Shown here: positions 25,677-33,675 of the stretch, one piece after another
How positions within the stretch are numbered: position 1 is the stretch's first letter
How the letters are laid out: the number at the start of each line of letters is the position of its first letter
DNA from: Cyanobacteria bacterium SZAS-4
GTDB taxonomy: Bacteria; Cyanobacteriota; Vampirovibrionia; Obscuribacterales; Obscuribacteraceae
Length of the DNA stretch: 64,000 nucleotides
Reading direction: 5' to 3'
Assembly: GCA_018266255.1 (NCBI GenBank)
Contig: JAFEAT010000003.1
Coordinates: forward strand, 124,001 to 188,000
The notes under the pieces: generated by a model
Seen by the model: only the letters and a program-made list of their open reading frames with translations
The model's database searches: none
What the model was told of the DNA's origin: nothing
Position numbers and translations under genes: made by a program

Positions 25677-28577
25677 TTACATGTTGAACAAAGGTGTATC
25701 GCCCTGTCCCTTCAGCTGTGTGCGGGAGATCCGCCAAACAGTCTCTGGGAAAGGTTGGTTTTCTGGTTGCAAGCACTTAAGAACGTGATCAGGCTTCACA
25801 TGCATTGCTGGTCCGTGAGCCAGTTCCAGTTCAAGAGTGCCAGTTGAGGGATCAACCAGTTTGATGGACAGGATTCCTGGGCGAATGTTTTTTCTCTTTG
25901 CAGCGTTGGGCGCCGCATTTTCAGTTGATCCTTTATGCGAATGTTTTTGGGAGGTCGAACCGCCCGCTTTATCCGCTTCAGGTAACTGTAAGAAGACTTC
26001 TTCTTTGGCGAGTGTTCCCTGAATAAGTTCTTCCAGGGAGTCTCGATAGCTTTCCAACTGAGCGCGATCGGCGTTGCTATCCGCGAATCGAACAACAGTA
26101 GCTCTGTATGTGGCAGAGCCGAGGATGGAAGCTAGTGAGATGTTCGAAACCGGAATTTCTCTGGCTTCTAACATCTGAATCTCAGGCGGTAACTGCGCGT
26201 TGAAGCGCTCAATGAAATCGTCGGTGGTGACGACGACGGAAAGATCCACTTCACCGACTTCGCTTTCTGATTCCTGGAACAGCGCCAGAGGTGCTGCAAG
26301 ATTCAGTCGCGGAGCCGGGTTGAACCCTTTTGTGTAGGCAACATTCAAAACTGCCCGACGCGAAGCGCGAGCGAGAAGATGTTGCAAATCGAGGTGAGAA
26401 ATAAATCGCAAATCACCCTGCTTGGTGAATTTGAATCTGATTCTCTGTAAAACTTCGTTTTCCGGTGTTTGCGGAGGTGCCGTGAAGAACAGTGATGGAT
26501 GGCTGTCTTGATCATCTTCTACGGTTACTGCCAGCTCTTTAACGAAAGGATTTTTCTTCATCACTTCCGGTTTTGGTGCGGCAAGTTCATGTGTGGTATC
26601 AAGCTCTGTACAGACTCCGCAAGCGTGACAGAGATTTTCCGTGCAAGGAGCGGTTTCAACTGCAACTACTGCCTTTTCCCACTCTTTGACGAGCCACCAG
26701 TTGTTTAAGCCAACGTGAATTGTGTCCCAAGGTTGCTCCGAACCAACTTCTCGATTTGTGCAAGCTAAGTCGTGCAATGTAGTGTTCATGCGGGCGGCCA
26801 CAGCATGCCAGATTTGCGGTTTGAAATGTTCGTCCCATGCATCGAAAACGGCGCCGTCTTTCCATGCTTCGTAAATCATCGTGCTGACGTTGCGATCGCC
26901 ACGAGATATTACCGCTTCAAGCAAGCTGATCTCTGTGTCTGTCAGATTGAGTTGAACGTTGCGCAGTCCGGACTCTCTCAACTTTTGTCTGAGAACTTTA
27001 TGGCGACGGTCAGTTTCTTCAGGCGTCACCTGACCGAACCACTGGAACGGTGTAAATGGCTTGGGCACGAAATTCGAGATCGTACAGGTGAAGTCGATAT
27101 CTTTTTTGTATTTGATTGGATCTGTTTTTTTGATGGCGCGGCAGTGAATCGTAGCTTCTTTGAGAATGTCGACAATGCCGGCCAGGTCTGAGTCTTCTTC
27201 AAGCGGCAGACCACACATAAAGTACAGTTTGACCGAAGTCCAACCAGATTGATAAGCCGCTTCGATTGCTGAGATGATCTGTTGGTGTGACAGTCCTTTG
27301 TTGATGATTGCTCGCAGTCTTTCAGACCCTGCTTCTGGCGCTAGAGTGATGCCGCTCTTGCGAACCGCTTTCAGTTCTTCGGCCAGCTCCAGGCTCATGC
27401 GATCGGCTCGCTGACTTGGAAATGACAGTGATGAGCGCTTCGCTGCATGTTCTTGATTGAGCGCTCGCACTGACTCATGCAGGCTGGTGTAGTCGCTAAC
27501 ACACAACGACAGCATCGAGTATTCCTGGTGTCCACTGTTCGCGAGTGCCTCGGCCGAAAGCTTCAGCAAGTCTTCAGTAGAGCGTTCTCTCACGGGTAAG
27601 AATGTGTAGCCAGGTTGGCAGAATCGGCAGCCTCGGTCGCAGCCGCGTCGCACTTCTAAGACTTCGCGGTCGTGTACCAACGATAGATATGGAACTAAAG
27701 AAGCTGTCGGTTGATTGCTGTTCGACAAAGGAATGGTTTGTCTGAAAACTCGCTCAGGTAGAGGCTTTTTGCAATCTGCTGAAGAACAGTGCTCGTGGTC
27801 GATGGTGCAATCTTTCGCCAGATCCAATTGTTTCAGGTCGACTGGTTTGGGAGCCTTTCCGTCATTTTTGTACTCATATAAAGAAGGAACATAGATTCCT
27901 TCCACTTTGGTGGCAAGTTCTGCTAGCAGTTTCTGCCGATAACATTTGCCCTTTGCGTCGGGGAATCGTTCTTTGAACTCGCGTACAACGTTCATCGTAT
28001 TTGGTATCGCGGCTTCGCCGTCACCAATGATGAAGAAGTCCATGAAATGCGCCATTGGCTCTGGGTTGACCGACGAAGGTCCTCCACCGAAAACGAGAGG
28101 GAAAACGTCTGTGCGCTCGGCCGCCAGAACTGGCAGCTGTGCCAGATCGAGCATGTTCAGTACATTCGTATAGCAAAGCTCGTATTGTAGGGAAAATCCG
28201 ATCAGCTCAAACTCTTTTAGCGGGCGGCGTGATTCCCAGCCCCAGATCGGCACTTTTCGCGCTCTCATGATTGCCTCCAGGTCTGACCCTGGCGCGTAGC
28301 TGCGATCGACTAGCAATCCGTCAGTCGAATTGATTATTTGGTAGAGGATCTTCAGCCCGAAATTGGACATTCCCAATTCGTAGAGGTCTGGGAAAGACAG
28401 AGAAAGTCGCACAGACGCCTGGTCGAAATCTTTGTGCGCAGAGCCCCACTCGTTCCCAAGATACTGTCCGGGACGATTTACTTGTTCGAGCAGCTCTTCT
28501 GTCAGCAATCTCGAGAATTCCGAGTTGTTGACTTGAGAACTTGAATGTGACTTGGCTTGCGGGTTTTGGCGACCCAC
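25677..28577 (-). CDS. Radical SAM protein fused to DUF2344
   Basis: 966 residues, matching the long fused form of the TIGR03960 (radical SAM) and TIGR03936 (DUF2344) families. An N-terminal cobalamin-binding-like Rossmann region has SFPDLYELGMSN and FGGGPSSVNPEP. The radical SAM domain has RRGCDRGCRFCQPG, the CxxxCxxC iron-sulfur site. A Cys-rich segment, CTENLCHACGVC (about 640), may hold another cluster. The C-terminal DUF2344 part starts at FKFTKQGDLRFISHLDLQH. Biochemical function is unproven; its constant association with RNase E/G and ribosomal protein L21 genes hints at RNA or ribosome modification. Start is a GTG with no clear ribosome site, so the N-terminus is uncertain. Confidence 0.9.
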   Translation of the reverse strand: MGRQNPQAKSHSSSQVNNSEFSRLLTEELLEQVNRPGQYLGNEWGSAHKDFDQASVRLSLSFPDLYELGMSNFGLKILYQIINSTDGLLVDRSYAPGSDLEAIMRARKVPIWGWESRRPLKEFELIGFSLQYELCYTNVLNMLDLAQLPVLAAERTDVFPLVFGGGPSSVNPEPMAHFMDFFIIGDGEAAIPNTMNVVREFKERFPDAKGKCYRQKLLAELATKVEGIYVPSLYEYKNDGKAPKPVDLKQLDLAKDCTIDHEHCSSADCKKPLPERVFRQTIPLSNSNQPTASLVPYLSLVHDREVLEVRRGCDRGCRFCQPGYTFLPVRERSTEDLLKLSAEALANSGHQEYSMLSLCVSDYTSLHESVRALNQEHAAKRSSLSFPSQRADRMSLELAEELKAVRKSGITLAPEAGSERLRAIINKGLSHQQIISAIEAAYQSGWTSVKLYFMCGLPLEEDSDLAGIVDILKEATIHCRAIKKTDPIKYKKDIDFTCTISNFVPKPFTPFQWFGQVTPEETDRRHKVLRQKLRESGLRNVQLNLTDTEISLLEAVISRGDRNVSTMIYEAWKDGAVFDAWDEHFKPQIWHAVAARMNTTLHDLACTNREVGSEQPWDTIHVGLNNWWLVKEWEKAVVAVETAPCTENLCHACGVCTELDTTHELAAPKPEVMKKNPFVKELAVTVEDDQDSHPSLFFTAPPQTPENEVLQRIRFKFTKQGDLRFISHLDLQHLLARASRRAVLNVAYTKGFNPAPRLNLAAPLALFQESESEVGEVDLSVVVTTDDFIERFNAQLPPEIQMLEAREIPVSNISLASILGSATYRATVVRFADSNADRAQLESYRDSLEELIQGTLAKEEVFLQLPEADKAGGSTSQKHSHKGSTENAAPNAAKRKNIRPGILSIKLVDPSTGTLELELAHGPAMHVKPDHVLKCLQPENQPFPETVWRISRTQLKGQGDTPLFNM

Positions 28578-28681
28578 GAACGATTTAACGATTGTCTCTG
28601 CTCCGAAAAATTTTCACGAAAAAAAATCTATAGGTGGAACCTAAGTGGCTCTCGAACAATTGCGACGCGAAAGTGGTTGAT

Positions 28682-28771
28682 GACCTGCGTTCGCCAGCAA
28701 TCAGCGAGTCAGAAAGCCGCAGCCGATGTGAGTCTCAGGGTTCATCTCGGGTGAGACCCAATCGGCAGGTC
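28682..28771 (-). ncRNA. Candidate three-stem leader RNA
   Basis: Outer arms GACCT (28682-28686) and AGGTC (28767-28771) close a fold with one long arm: GCCGAT/ATCGGC (28722-28727 with 28761-28766) continued by GTCTCA/TGAGAC (28732-28737 with 28752-28757). A shorter second arm (GCG/CGC at 28687-28720) contains TCGC/GCGA. In the minus sense it lies in the 5' leader of the radical-SAM gene. I do not match it to a known riboswitch class. Confidence 0.35.
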
Positions 28772-28843
28772 TTCCGGAGATCAGCAAAACAAGATAGGTT
28801 TTTGAAAAAAGAATCTTGAGCTAGAACGCCCTCAAGTGGCCAT

Positions 28844-28849
28844 ATTATA
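28844..28849 (-). promoter_or_regulatory. Candidate -10 box for radical-SAM gene
   Basis: TATAAT on the minus strand about 265 bases before the start codon. No good -35 at normal spacing, so weak support. Confidence 0.3.
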
Positions 28850-29069
28850 GCGCTTATAGTCTAATAGCATATTCACTTTCAAAACTTTAATTTGCTTCGT
28901 AACACAAGTCTGATAACTAGACGATTTTCGGCTGTGCGCTTGATCTGACAAATTTGGCAAGAAGTTCTGGTTTGCGCGAAATTTGCCGTTGGACCTCTTG
29001 TATACCTGTGCTATAGTCGCAAGAGAACGAATATGAAGGTAACGCCAAACCGCCGTAACAATCGAATTC

Positions 29070-29120
29070 GGAGCGCCGTCTTAAAAGACGGCTCGGGACC
29101 GCCGGTTTCCAAACCGGCTC
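29070..29120. repeat. REP-like double palindrome, copy 2
   Basis: GGAGC followed by GCCGTCTTAAAAGACGGC (29075-29092), the spacer TCGGGACC, then GCCGGTTTCCAAACCGGC (29101-29118) and CTC. Each palindrome has two perfect 8-bp arms around a 2-bp centre. Same design as 2981-3030 and half of it at 63174-63196. It sits about 25 bases before the GTG of the next gene. Confidence 0.75.
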
Positions 29121-29142
29121 TAGCAGACGGGAAAGGACCATC

Positions 29143-29508
29143 GTGATACTCGAAGCATTCGCCGAATATCTAAAAGCAGCGGATCCAAAGACTCCGTCGA
29201 CGGAAGTGCTTGCTCAATGGTTGATCGAACGTCTGAGTACGCCGCCTCGCAATAATGTCGACAGAGTGGTGCATTGTGAAATGGCGATGTTGAAAACTGG
29301 CAAAAGTCAGGTTGAGCGTAAACTCAAAGATGTTGTAAGCGAGCCGAAAGATTTGTCAGCCTACACCTTCACCGGCAAGTCTGCCTCCGGAAAGAGGTTG
29401 CTGCGAAGCCTTTACGAATATTGTTTGAGCTACGACTCGCAAAAGTGGACGCGCTTTGTTCACAACCTCAAAGCTAGCGATTTCAATCGTCGCTCTGTTG
29501 GCAATTAG
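29143..29508 (+). CDS. Hypothetical protein, 121 residues
   Basis: Starts with GTG six bases after AAAGGA. Mostly helical and basic, without signal peptide, membrane segment or Cys pairs. Visible elements are an N-terminal helix (ILEAFAEYLKAADP), a middle VERKLKDVV and an aromatic C-terminal part (SLYEYCLSYDSQKWTRFVHN). I recognise no family. It stands alone between a REP-like repeat and a thioredoxin-like gene 148 bases on. The good ribosome site and normal codon use support it as real. Confidence 0.55.
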   Translation: MILEAFAEYLKAADPKTPSTEVLAQWLIERLSTPPRNNVDRVVHCEMAMLKTGKSQVERKLKDVVSEPKDLSAYTFTGKSASGKRLLRSLYEYCLSYDSQKWTRFVHNLKASDFNRRSVGN

Positions 29509-29656
29509 GTAGCAATTAGTTTCCAGGGAACATAAGCTTATAGACATTGTCTCCATGTGTAGGAGAAAATGTGATGCTCGATAGCGCAAAAATGGGCGGA
29601 GAGCTTAGTTAATCGGAGGTCTATGAGGCAAGTTTAGCCTCGTTGGTTGCTGCACA

Positions 29657-30154
29657 ATGAAAACAATCAGTTGTTTAAGTCCAGAAAAATTGTTGGCGGC
29701 GGGTGCAGCAGTGGTGGCACTTGTTGTTAGTGGTGGCAAAATTCTAGCGGCAGAAGACCTGAAACTGCGTCCAGGAATTTCATTCACACAAGATATTGAT
29801 TCAGGTTTTCCAATTGTGGCGACTGACATCGACAACGCCTCGATTGACCCGACCATGCCGACGATTATCTTCTTCGGCGCAGCGTGCGACCTGAACACCA
29901 ACAGACAAGCCAAACGTTTAGTCGATATCTATCATAAAATTCCGAAAGGTCAGGTCAAATTTATTGTCATTGACGTCGATCATCCAGCCAATGACGATGC
30001 TAGAAAACTGATCAAAACGTATTACAACCCGCCTGGTAAGACTGGTTATATTCCCTTCGAAGTGATTCTGGATAAATCCGGAAAGGCTGTATGGAGCCAG
30101 ATCGGTGAGGTTGAAATTTCTGTGATCAAAGGTCAGTTAGATAAGGTTATCTAA
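29657..30154 (+). CDS. Exported thioredoxin-fold protein lacking CxxC
   Basis: 165 residues with an N-terminal signal/anchor (hydrophobic about 11-28, ILAAED). The mature chain has a thioredoxin-like order: TIIFFGAACDLNTNRQAKRLVDIYHK (strand, active-site loop and helix), VKFIVIDVDHP, then the YIPFEVILDKSGKAVW hairpin with a Pro at the cis-Pro position. The active-site loop has a single Cys (AACDLN) instead of CxxC, so ordinary dithiol redox chemistry is unlikely. It could be a one-Cys thiol protein, a binding protein or a degenerate member. Fold assignment is by pattern only. Confidence 0.6.
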   Translation: MKTISCLSPEKLLAAGAAVVALVVSGGKILAAEDLKLRPGISFTQDIDSGFPIVATDIDNASIDPTMPTIIFFGAACDLNTNRQAKRLVDIYHKIPKGQVKFIVIDVDHPANDDARKLIKTYYNPPGKTGYIPFEVILDKSGKAVWSQIGEVEISVIKGQLDKVI

Positions 30155-30213
30155 GGCTGACAGAACTCAAAGCAGATTGACTATCTAGTCTGATATGCAG
30201 TAGATCAGGCTAC

Positions 30214-31050
30214 CTAACCTTGATAGCACTTGCGCATCTTGGTCAATACTTCTTGCGGAACTGAGATTGACCCTACAGTTGGTGCGTAGTTTTCGAATGG
30301 TCCGTGACAATCAGAACCGCCTGTGATGAGCATATCGTTCTTGTTGGCAAATTTGATAAAGTGCTGCACTAACTTGACAGAGTGAACGCGGTGATAAGCT
30401 TCTATCGCCGCTAATCCACCTTCTTCGCGCAGTTGCATAATCAAGGCGTCAATGTGAGCGCCTTTGCCTGGATGCGCGATCGAAGCGATACCACCGGCGG
30501 CATTAATAGCGCGGATTGCGTCGACTGGAGAAACGCTATTTCGCGGCACATAATGCTCTGAAGTTCTGAGCATGAATTTTTCCCAGGCTTCGTTGACGTC
30601 TTTTGCACCACCCGCTTCTACGATGGCCATCGTGATGTGGGCGCGCCCGATTGAACCGATTCCTGCATGCCGTTGCACTGAGTCTGCCGTGATGTCGATG
30701 CCCAGTGCGGCGACAGCGTCGATTGAGTCGTAGACGTGTCGCGTGCGAGCGTCTTGCTGGCGTTGAAGAACATTTAGTAACTCTGGATTTTTTGGATCGA
30801 TAAAGTACCCAAGCACATGAACGTCTTCACGTTTGCCGGAGTCGTGAATAAAAATAGTGTTGATTTCGATGCCTGGAATTACTTCAAGCCTTCCATTAGC
30901 GGCATCCTGCGCTTCGTTTATACCTTCGACTGAATCGTGATCGGTAATCGCGATGTGCTTCATTTTGATAGAAATTGCGTGCTGCACCAGAGCGGTCGGC
31001 GACCACGTTCCATCTGAGTGATGAGTATGAAGGTGCAGGTCAATGCTCAT
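30214..31050 (-). CDS. PHP-domain metal-dependent phosphoesterase
   Basis: 278 residues of the PHP family of the YciV/RNase AM type. Metal-binding motifs are DLHLHTHHSDGTW at the N-terminus, ITDHDSVEG (about 37), PGIEINT (about 60), AHPGKG (about 190) and GGSDCHGP (about 240). Relatives hydrolyse 3',5'-nucleoside bisphosphates and trim RNA 5' ends; the exact substrate here is unknown. Its ATG overlaps the stop of the upstream ymdB-like gene by four bases (ATGA type), so the two are translationally coupled and probably share a nucleotide-turnover role. Confidence 0.87.
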   Translation of the reverse strand: MSIDLHLHTHHSDGTWSPTALVQHAISIKMKHIAITDHDSVEGINEAQDAANGRLEVIPGIEINTIFIHDSGKREDVHVLGYFIDPKNPELLNVLQRQQDARTRHVYDSIDAVAALGIDITADSVQRHAGIGSIGRAHITMAIVEAGGAKDVNEAWEKFMLRTSEHYVPRNSVSPVDAIRAINAAGGIASIAHPGKGAHIDALIMQLREEGGLAAIEAYHRVHSVKLVQHFIKFANKNDMLITGGSDCHGPFENYAPTVGSISVPQEVLTKMRKCYQG

Positions 31051-31898
31051 ACAATTTTCGAAAGTTTGGATGAATCAGTCGTCGCTTGATTTTCAGCTTC
31101 GTCGAGAATTTCCTTGAATTGAACTCTACGAATAGCCGATGCTTTTCCAGTAGTTTTGTCGATATCGAAAACAACACCATTTACCATAGCTGGTCCTTCG
31201 GCTACTTCGAAACGGCTTGGCAGCTGCTTCACCATGCGGCGAAAGACTGCGGCTTGGTCCATTCCGATGACACCATTGGCGGGGCCGCAACAGCCTGCGT
31301 CTGTCAGAAATGCAGTGCCGTTCGGCAAAATTCTTTCGTCTGCTGTTTGCACGTGCGTATGAGTGCCGACAACGGCTGATACACGACCATCGAGATACAA
31401 TCCGAGAGCAATTTTTTCTGCTGTTGCTTCGGCGTGCATGTCGACGATGATGATTTTGGTTTCAGCAGACAATTGCTCGATCAATTTTTCTGCGACCAAG
31501 AATGGCGATTCGAGCGGCTCCATGAAGACACGACCGAGTACGTTGATTAAACCCACTTTAATGCCGTCTGCAATTTCGACGATGCAAGATCCTGAACCGG
31601 GAGTTCCTGCAGGATAGTTTGCTGGTCGAATTACGTTTTGTTGCTGATCGATGAATTCAAAAATTTCTTTGCGATCGAATGTGTGATTTCCGCCTGTGAA
31701 CGCCTGTACACCGGCGTCTCGCAACTCCTGTAGGTTGCTTTCAGTGGTGCCGAATCCGTGTGCCGCATTTTCGGCATTGGCGATGATCAGGTCGGCTTTA
31801 GGCGCATGCCCAGCGAGATATTGCTTGATGACGCGACGACCTGGTTTGCCAATCACGTCGCCCAAAAATAAGACGCTGATGTTATTTTGAAGATCCAT
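31047..31898 (-). CDS. ymdB: YmdB-family metallophosphoesterase
   Basis: 283 residues from the ATG at 31898 (the frame is open to 31943). Family motifs: FLGDVIGKPGRR at the N-terminus, NAENAAHGFG, GGNHTFDRKE, DMHAEATAEK and GTHTHVQTADE, all metal ligands of the TIGR00282 family. Characterised members are dinuclear iron phosphodiesterases acting on cyclic nucleotides; the Bacillus protein influences RNase Y and biofilm decisions. Here it is coupled to a PHP phosphoesterase rather than to rny. Divergent from the exported coiled-coil gene, with only 48 bases for both promoters. Confidence 0.9.
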   Translation of the reverse strand: MDLQNNISVLFLGDVIGKPGRRVIKQYLAGHAPKADLIIANAENAAHGFGTTESNLQELRDAGVQAFTGGNHTFDRKEIFEFIDQQQNVIRPANYPAGTPGSGSCIVEIADGIKVGLINVLGRVFMEPLESPFLVAEKLIEQLSAETKIIIVDMHAEATAEKIALGLYLDGRVSAVVGTHTHVQTADERILPNGTAFLTDAGCCGPANGVIGMDQAAVFRRMVKQLPSRFEVAEGPAMVNGVVFDIDKTTGKASAIRRVQFKEILDEAENQATTDSSKLSKIV

Positions 31899-31946
31899 GG
31901 CTAGAGAATACCTTACAATGCAAAACAGAACTACTTTGCACATTCC

Positions 31947-33077
31947 ATGTTAAGACTCTTCCGTAATTTTCTTTGTCTCGTGTCCGTTCTCCAGGTGGGT
32001 ACGGCTGTTCAAGCTCAACAAGCGCCAGCCAAGGCTGCCGCCGCACCCGCGGCGAAGTCAGCGACCGTGAGTGCGACTAAGTCTGAAAAGAAGGAACCTA
32101 TTACTGTTTCAAGCAAAGCTGCGACGAAGCCTTCAGTTGCAAAAGCTGAACCCGCCGCTGTGGTCACCAAACCAGCTAAGGCCGAGCCAGCTCCTTCGCC
32201 GCCAAAATCTGCAAAGTCTGACTCCGCCGCTGCCGCACCCAAACCTGTCAAAGCAGAATCAGTTCCGGTTCCAACAAAATCGGCCAAAACTGAGCCGGCC
32301 AGGTCAGCACCTAAATCCGCCGCGAAAGCGGAACCTGCTGCAGCACCATTGAAAATGGGTCCAGCAAAGCCGGTGAAGGGTGAAACTGCCTCGAAATCTG
32401 GCAAAGGCACCGAGAAGGTGGTGCTGCAAAAGCACTCGGCACCGCCGCGACCTGGCTTGGTGCCACCACCTCCTCCAGACACACCGACTGTATTTGCTGG
32501 TGATGGATTTCCACCGGGATTCGGTATTTTTGACTTCAACAATCCTGCCGCGCTCGCGGGACGTCGCAAAGACATTGCCTCGCAGCTTGCTAGCGCCAAG
32601 AAAATGCTTATCGATAAAGAGCAGCGCGCAAAAGAATTGAAAGAGAAAGCCGCTCAATTCGAACAACTTTTTTCCGAGGGCGTAATCAGTCGGCGAGAAT
32701 TGGAGACTGCGCAGAAAGACTCTGCGTCAGCAATTACAGAGTTGAGCGACGCAAAAACGCAAGCGATTTCCTATCAAAATGCGATGTCGCGATTGGACGA
32801 TCGAATGAAGCCCAAGTCGGTTGCTTCTAAGAAGAGCGCGAAAGGAAAGATCAAAGCTGCTGCAAAAGGTTCGGTCAAGGTTGCTGGCACATCAACCACT
32901 CCAGCAAAAACTGTTGTGACGACGGTTGCGACTCCGTCGACATCTACAAATCCTTCGACACCGACAAATTCTTCGACATCTACAAGTCCTCCGTCCACAA
33001 CGACAACTCCGACAACCAGCACCCCTACGACAGATTCAACCGCTCAGGCTGCGACAAAGGCAACACCAGGACCGTAG
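31947..33077 (+). CDS. Exported Ala/Lys/Pro-rich coiled-coil protein
   Basis: 376 residues. The signal peptide ends around AVQAQ. A low-complexity stretch (about 27-155) is built from imperfect repeats of the KAEPAxxxPKxAK type. A Pro-rich turn (PPRPGLVPPPPPDTP) follows. Then comes an 80-residue coiled coil (about 200-285) with LFSEGVISRRELETAQKD, which resembles the alpha-hairpin of RND/HlyD membrane-fusion adaptors. The tail is Thr/Ser/Pro-rich. No lipoyl or beta-barrel adaptor domains and no transporter genes are nearby. Probably a periplasmic or wall-spanning protein; function unknown. Confidence 0.65.
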   Translation: MLRLFRNFLCLVSVLQVGTAVQAQQAPAKAAAAPAAKSATVSATKSEKKEPITVSSKAATKPSVAKAEPAAVVTKPAKAEPAPSPPKSAKSDSAAAAPKPVKAESVPVPTKSAKTEPARSAPKSAAKAEPAAAPLKMGPAKPVKGETASKSGKGTEKVVLQKHSAPPRPGLVPPPPPDTPTVFAGDGFPPGFGIFDFNNPAALAGRRKDIASQLASAKKMLIDKEQRAKELKEKAAQFEQLFSEGVISRRELETAQKDSASAITELSDAKTQAISYQNAMSRLDDRMKPKSVASKKSAKGKIKAAAKGSVKVAGTSTTPAKTVVTTVATPSTSTNPSTPTNSSTSTSPPSTTTTPTTSTPTTDSTAQAATKATPGP

Positions 33078-33130
33078 CGTTAAGCAGCGGCGATCTTTTA
33101 TACTGATGTTTTCCAATTGGGTGAATCAGA

Positions 33131-33592
33131 GTGTCTGCGAATTCATTACTGAACAAAGAATTGCTGCCGGAAGATTGCATCGATGCATCACGTCAGATGA
33201 CAACGCTTTTGCTTGGACTCGCGGGCGGGTCCGAACGCTTGTACTCAAACATTGACAGACTATCGCCAGGGGCAAAATCCTGCAAATTTCACAGTCATTC
33301 ACTGCAAGAAGAGTTTTTCCTCGTTCTTCGTGGGCGCGGTTCACTTAGACTCGGTGACAAGACTTATCAGGTTTGCGAAGGCTCGTGTTTCAGCAAACCT
33401 GCAGGCAAAGGCATTGCGCATCAGTTCATCAATGATTCAGATGACTTACTCGAAATTCTTGATGTGGGAATACCCGATCCAAATGATGTCATTGAATATC
33501 CTGATGACGGCGTCACGTATCGGAAATCCGAAAGACGTGCGTATAAGGATGGACAACTGGTTGCTGACTGGTCGAGCGACCCAAATGTATGA
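33131..33592 (+). CDS. Cupin-domain protein
   Basis: 153 residues with a single small cupin barrel (about 45-115): FHSHSLQEEFFLVLRGRGSLRLGDKTYQV is motif 1 (His, His, Glu spacing) and KGIAHQFINDSDD gives the motif 2 His. The metal ligands look present, so it may be a metal-dependent sugar or small-molecule binding or isomerising enzyme; the substrate cannot be told. The start is a GTG without a strong ribosome site. It lies alone on the plus strand, 83 bases before kinase 3. Confidence 0.8.
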   Translation: MSANSLLNKELLPEDCIDASRQMTTLLLGLAGGSERLYSNIDRLSPGAKSCKFHSHSLQEEFFLVLRGRGSLRLGDKTYQVCEGSCFSKPAGKGIAHQFINDSDDLLEILDVGIPDPNDVIEYPDDGVTYRKSERRAYKDGQLVADWSSDPNV

Positions 33593-33675
33593 CCTGTTGT
33601 GCGCTGAGAGATGCAAGTGAGAGGTGCAATTGAGAGATGCAAAGTTTTAGAGATCTAACAAAGTAGGCGGGAAAA

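Larger units (their letters stand above)
28578..29142. other. Divergent intergenic region with structured leader and repeat
   Basis: 565 bases separating the radical-SAM gene and the 121-residue gene. It holds a candidate multi-stem RNA fold (28682-28771), an ATTATA at 28844-28849 that is a TATAAT -10 on the minus strand, and a REP-like double palindrome (29070-29120). If the -10 is real, the radical-SAM mRNA has a leader of about 260 bases. No further gene seen. Confidence 0.55.

Noticed and set aside
32015..32599. 194-codon minus-strand frame opposite the Ala/Lys-rich exported protein
   Set aside because: Shadow of the low-complexity coding strand; Ala/Gly/Phe composition mirrors the repeats and no start signal is present.
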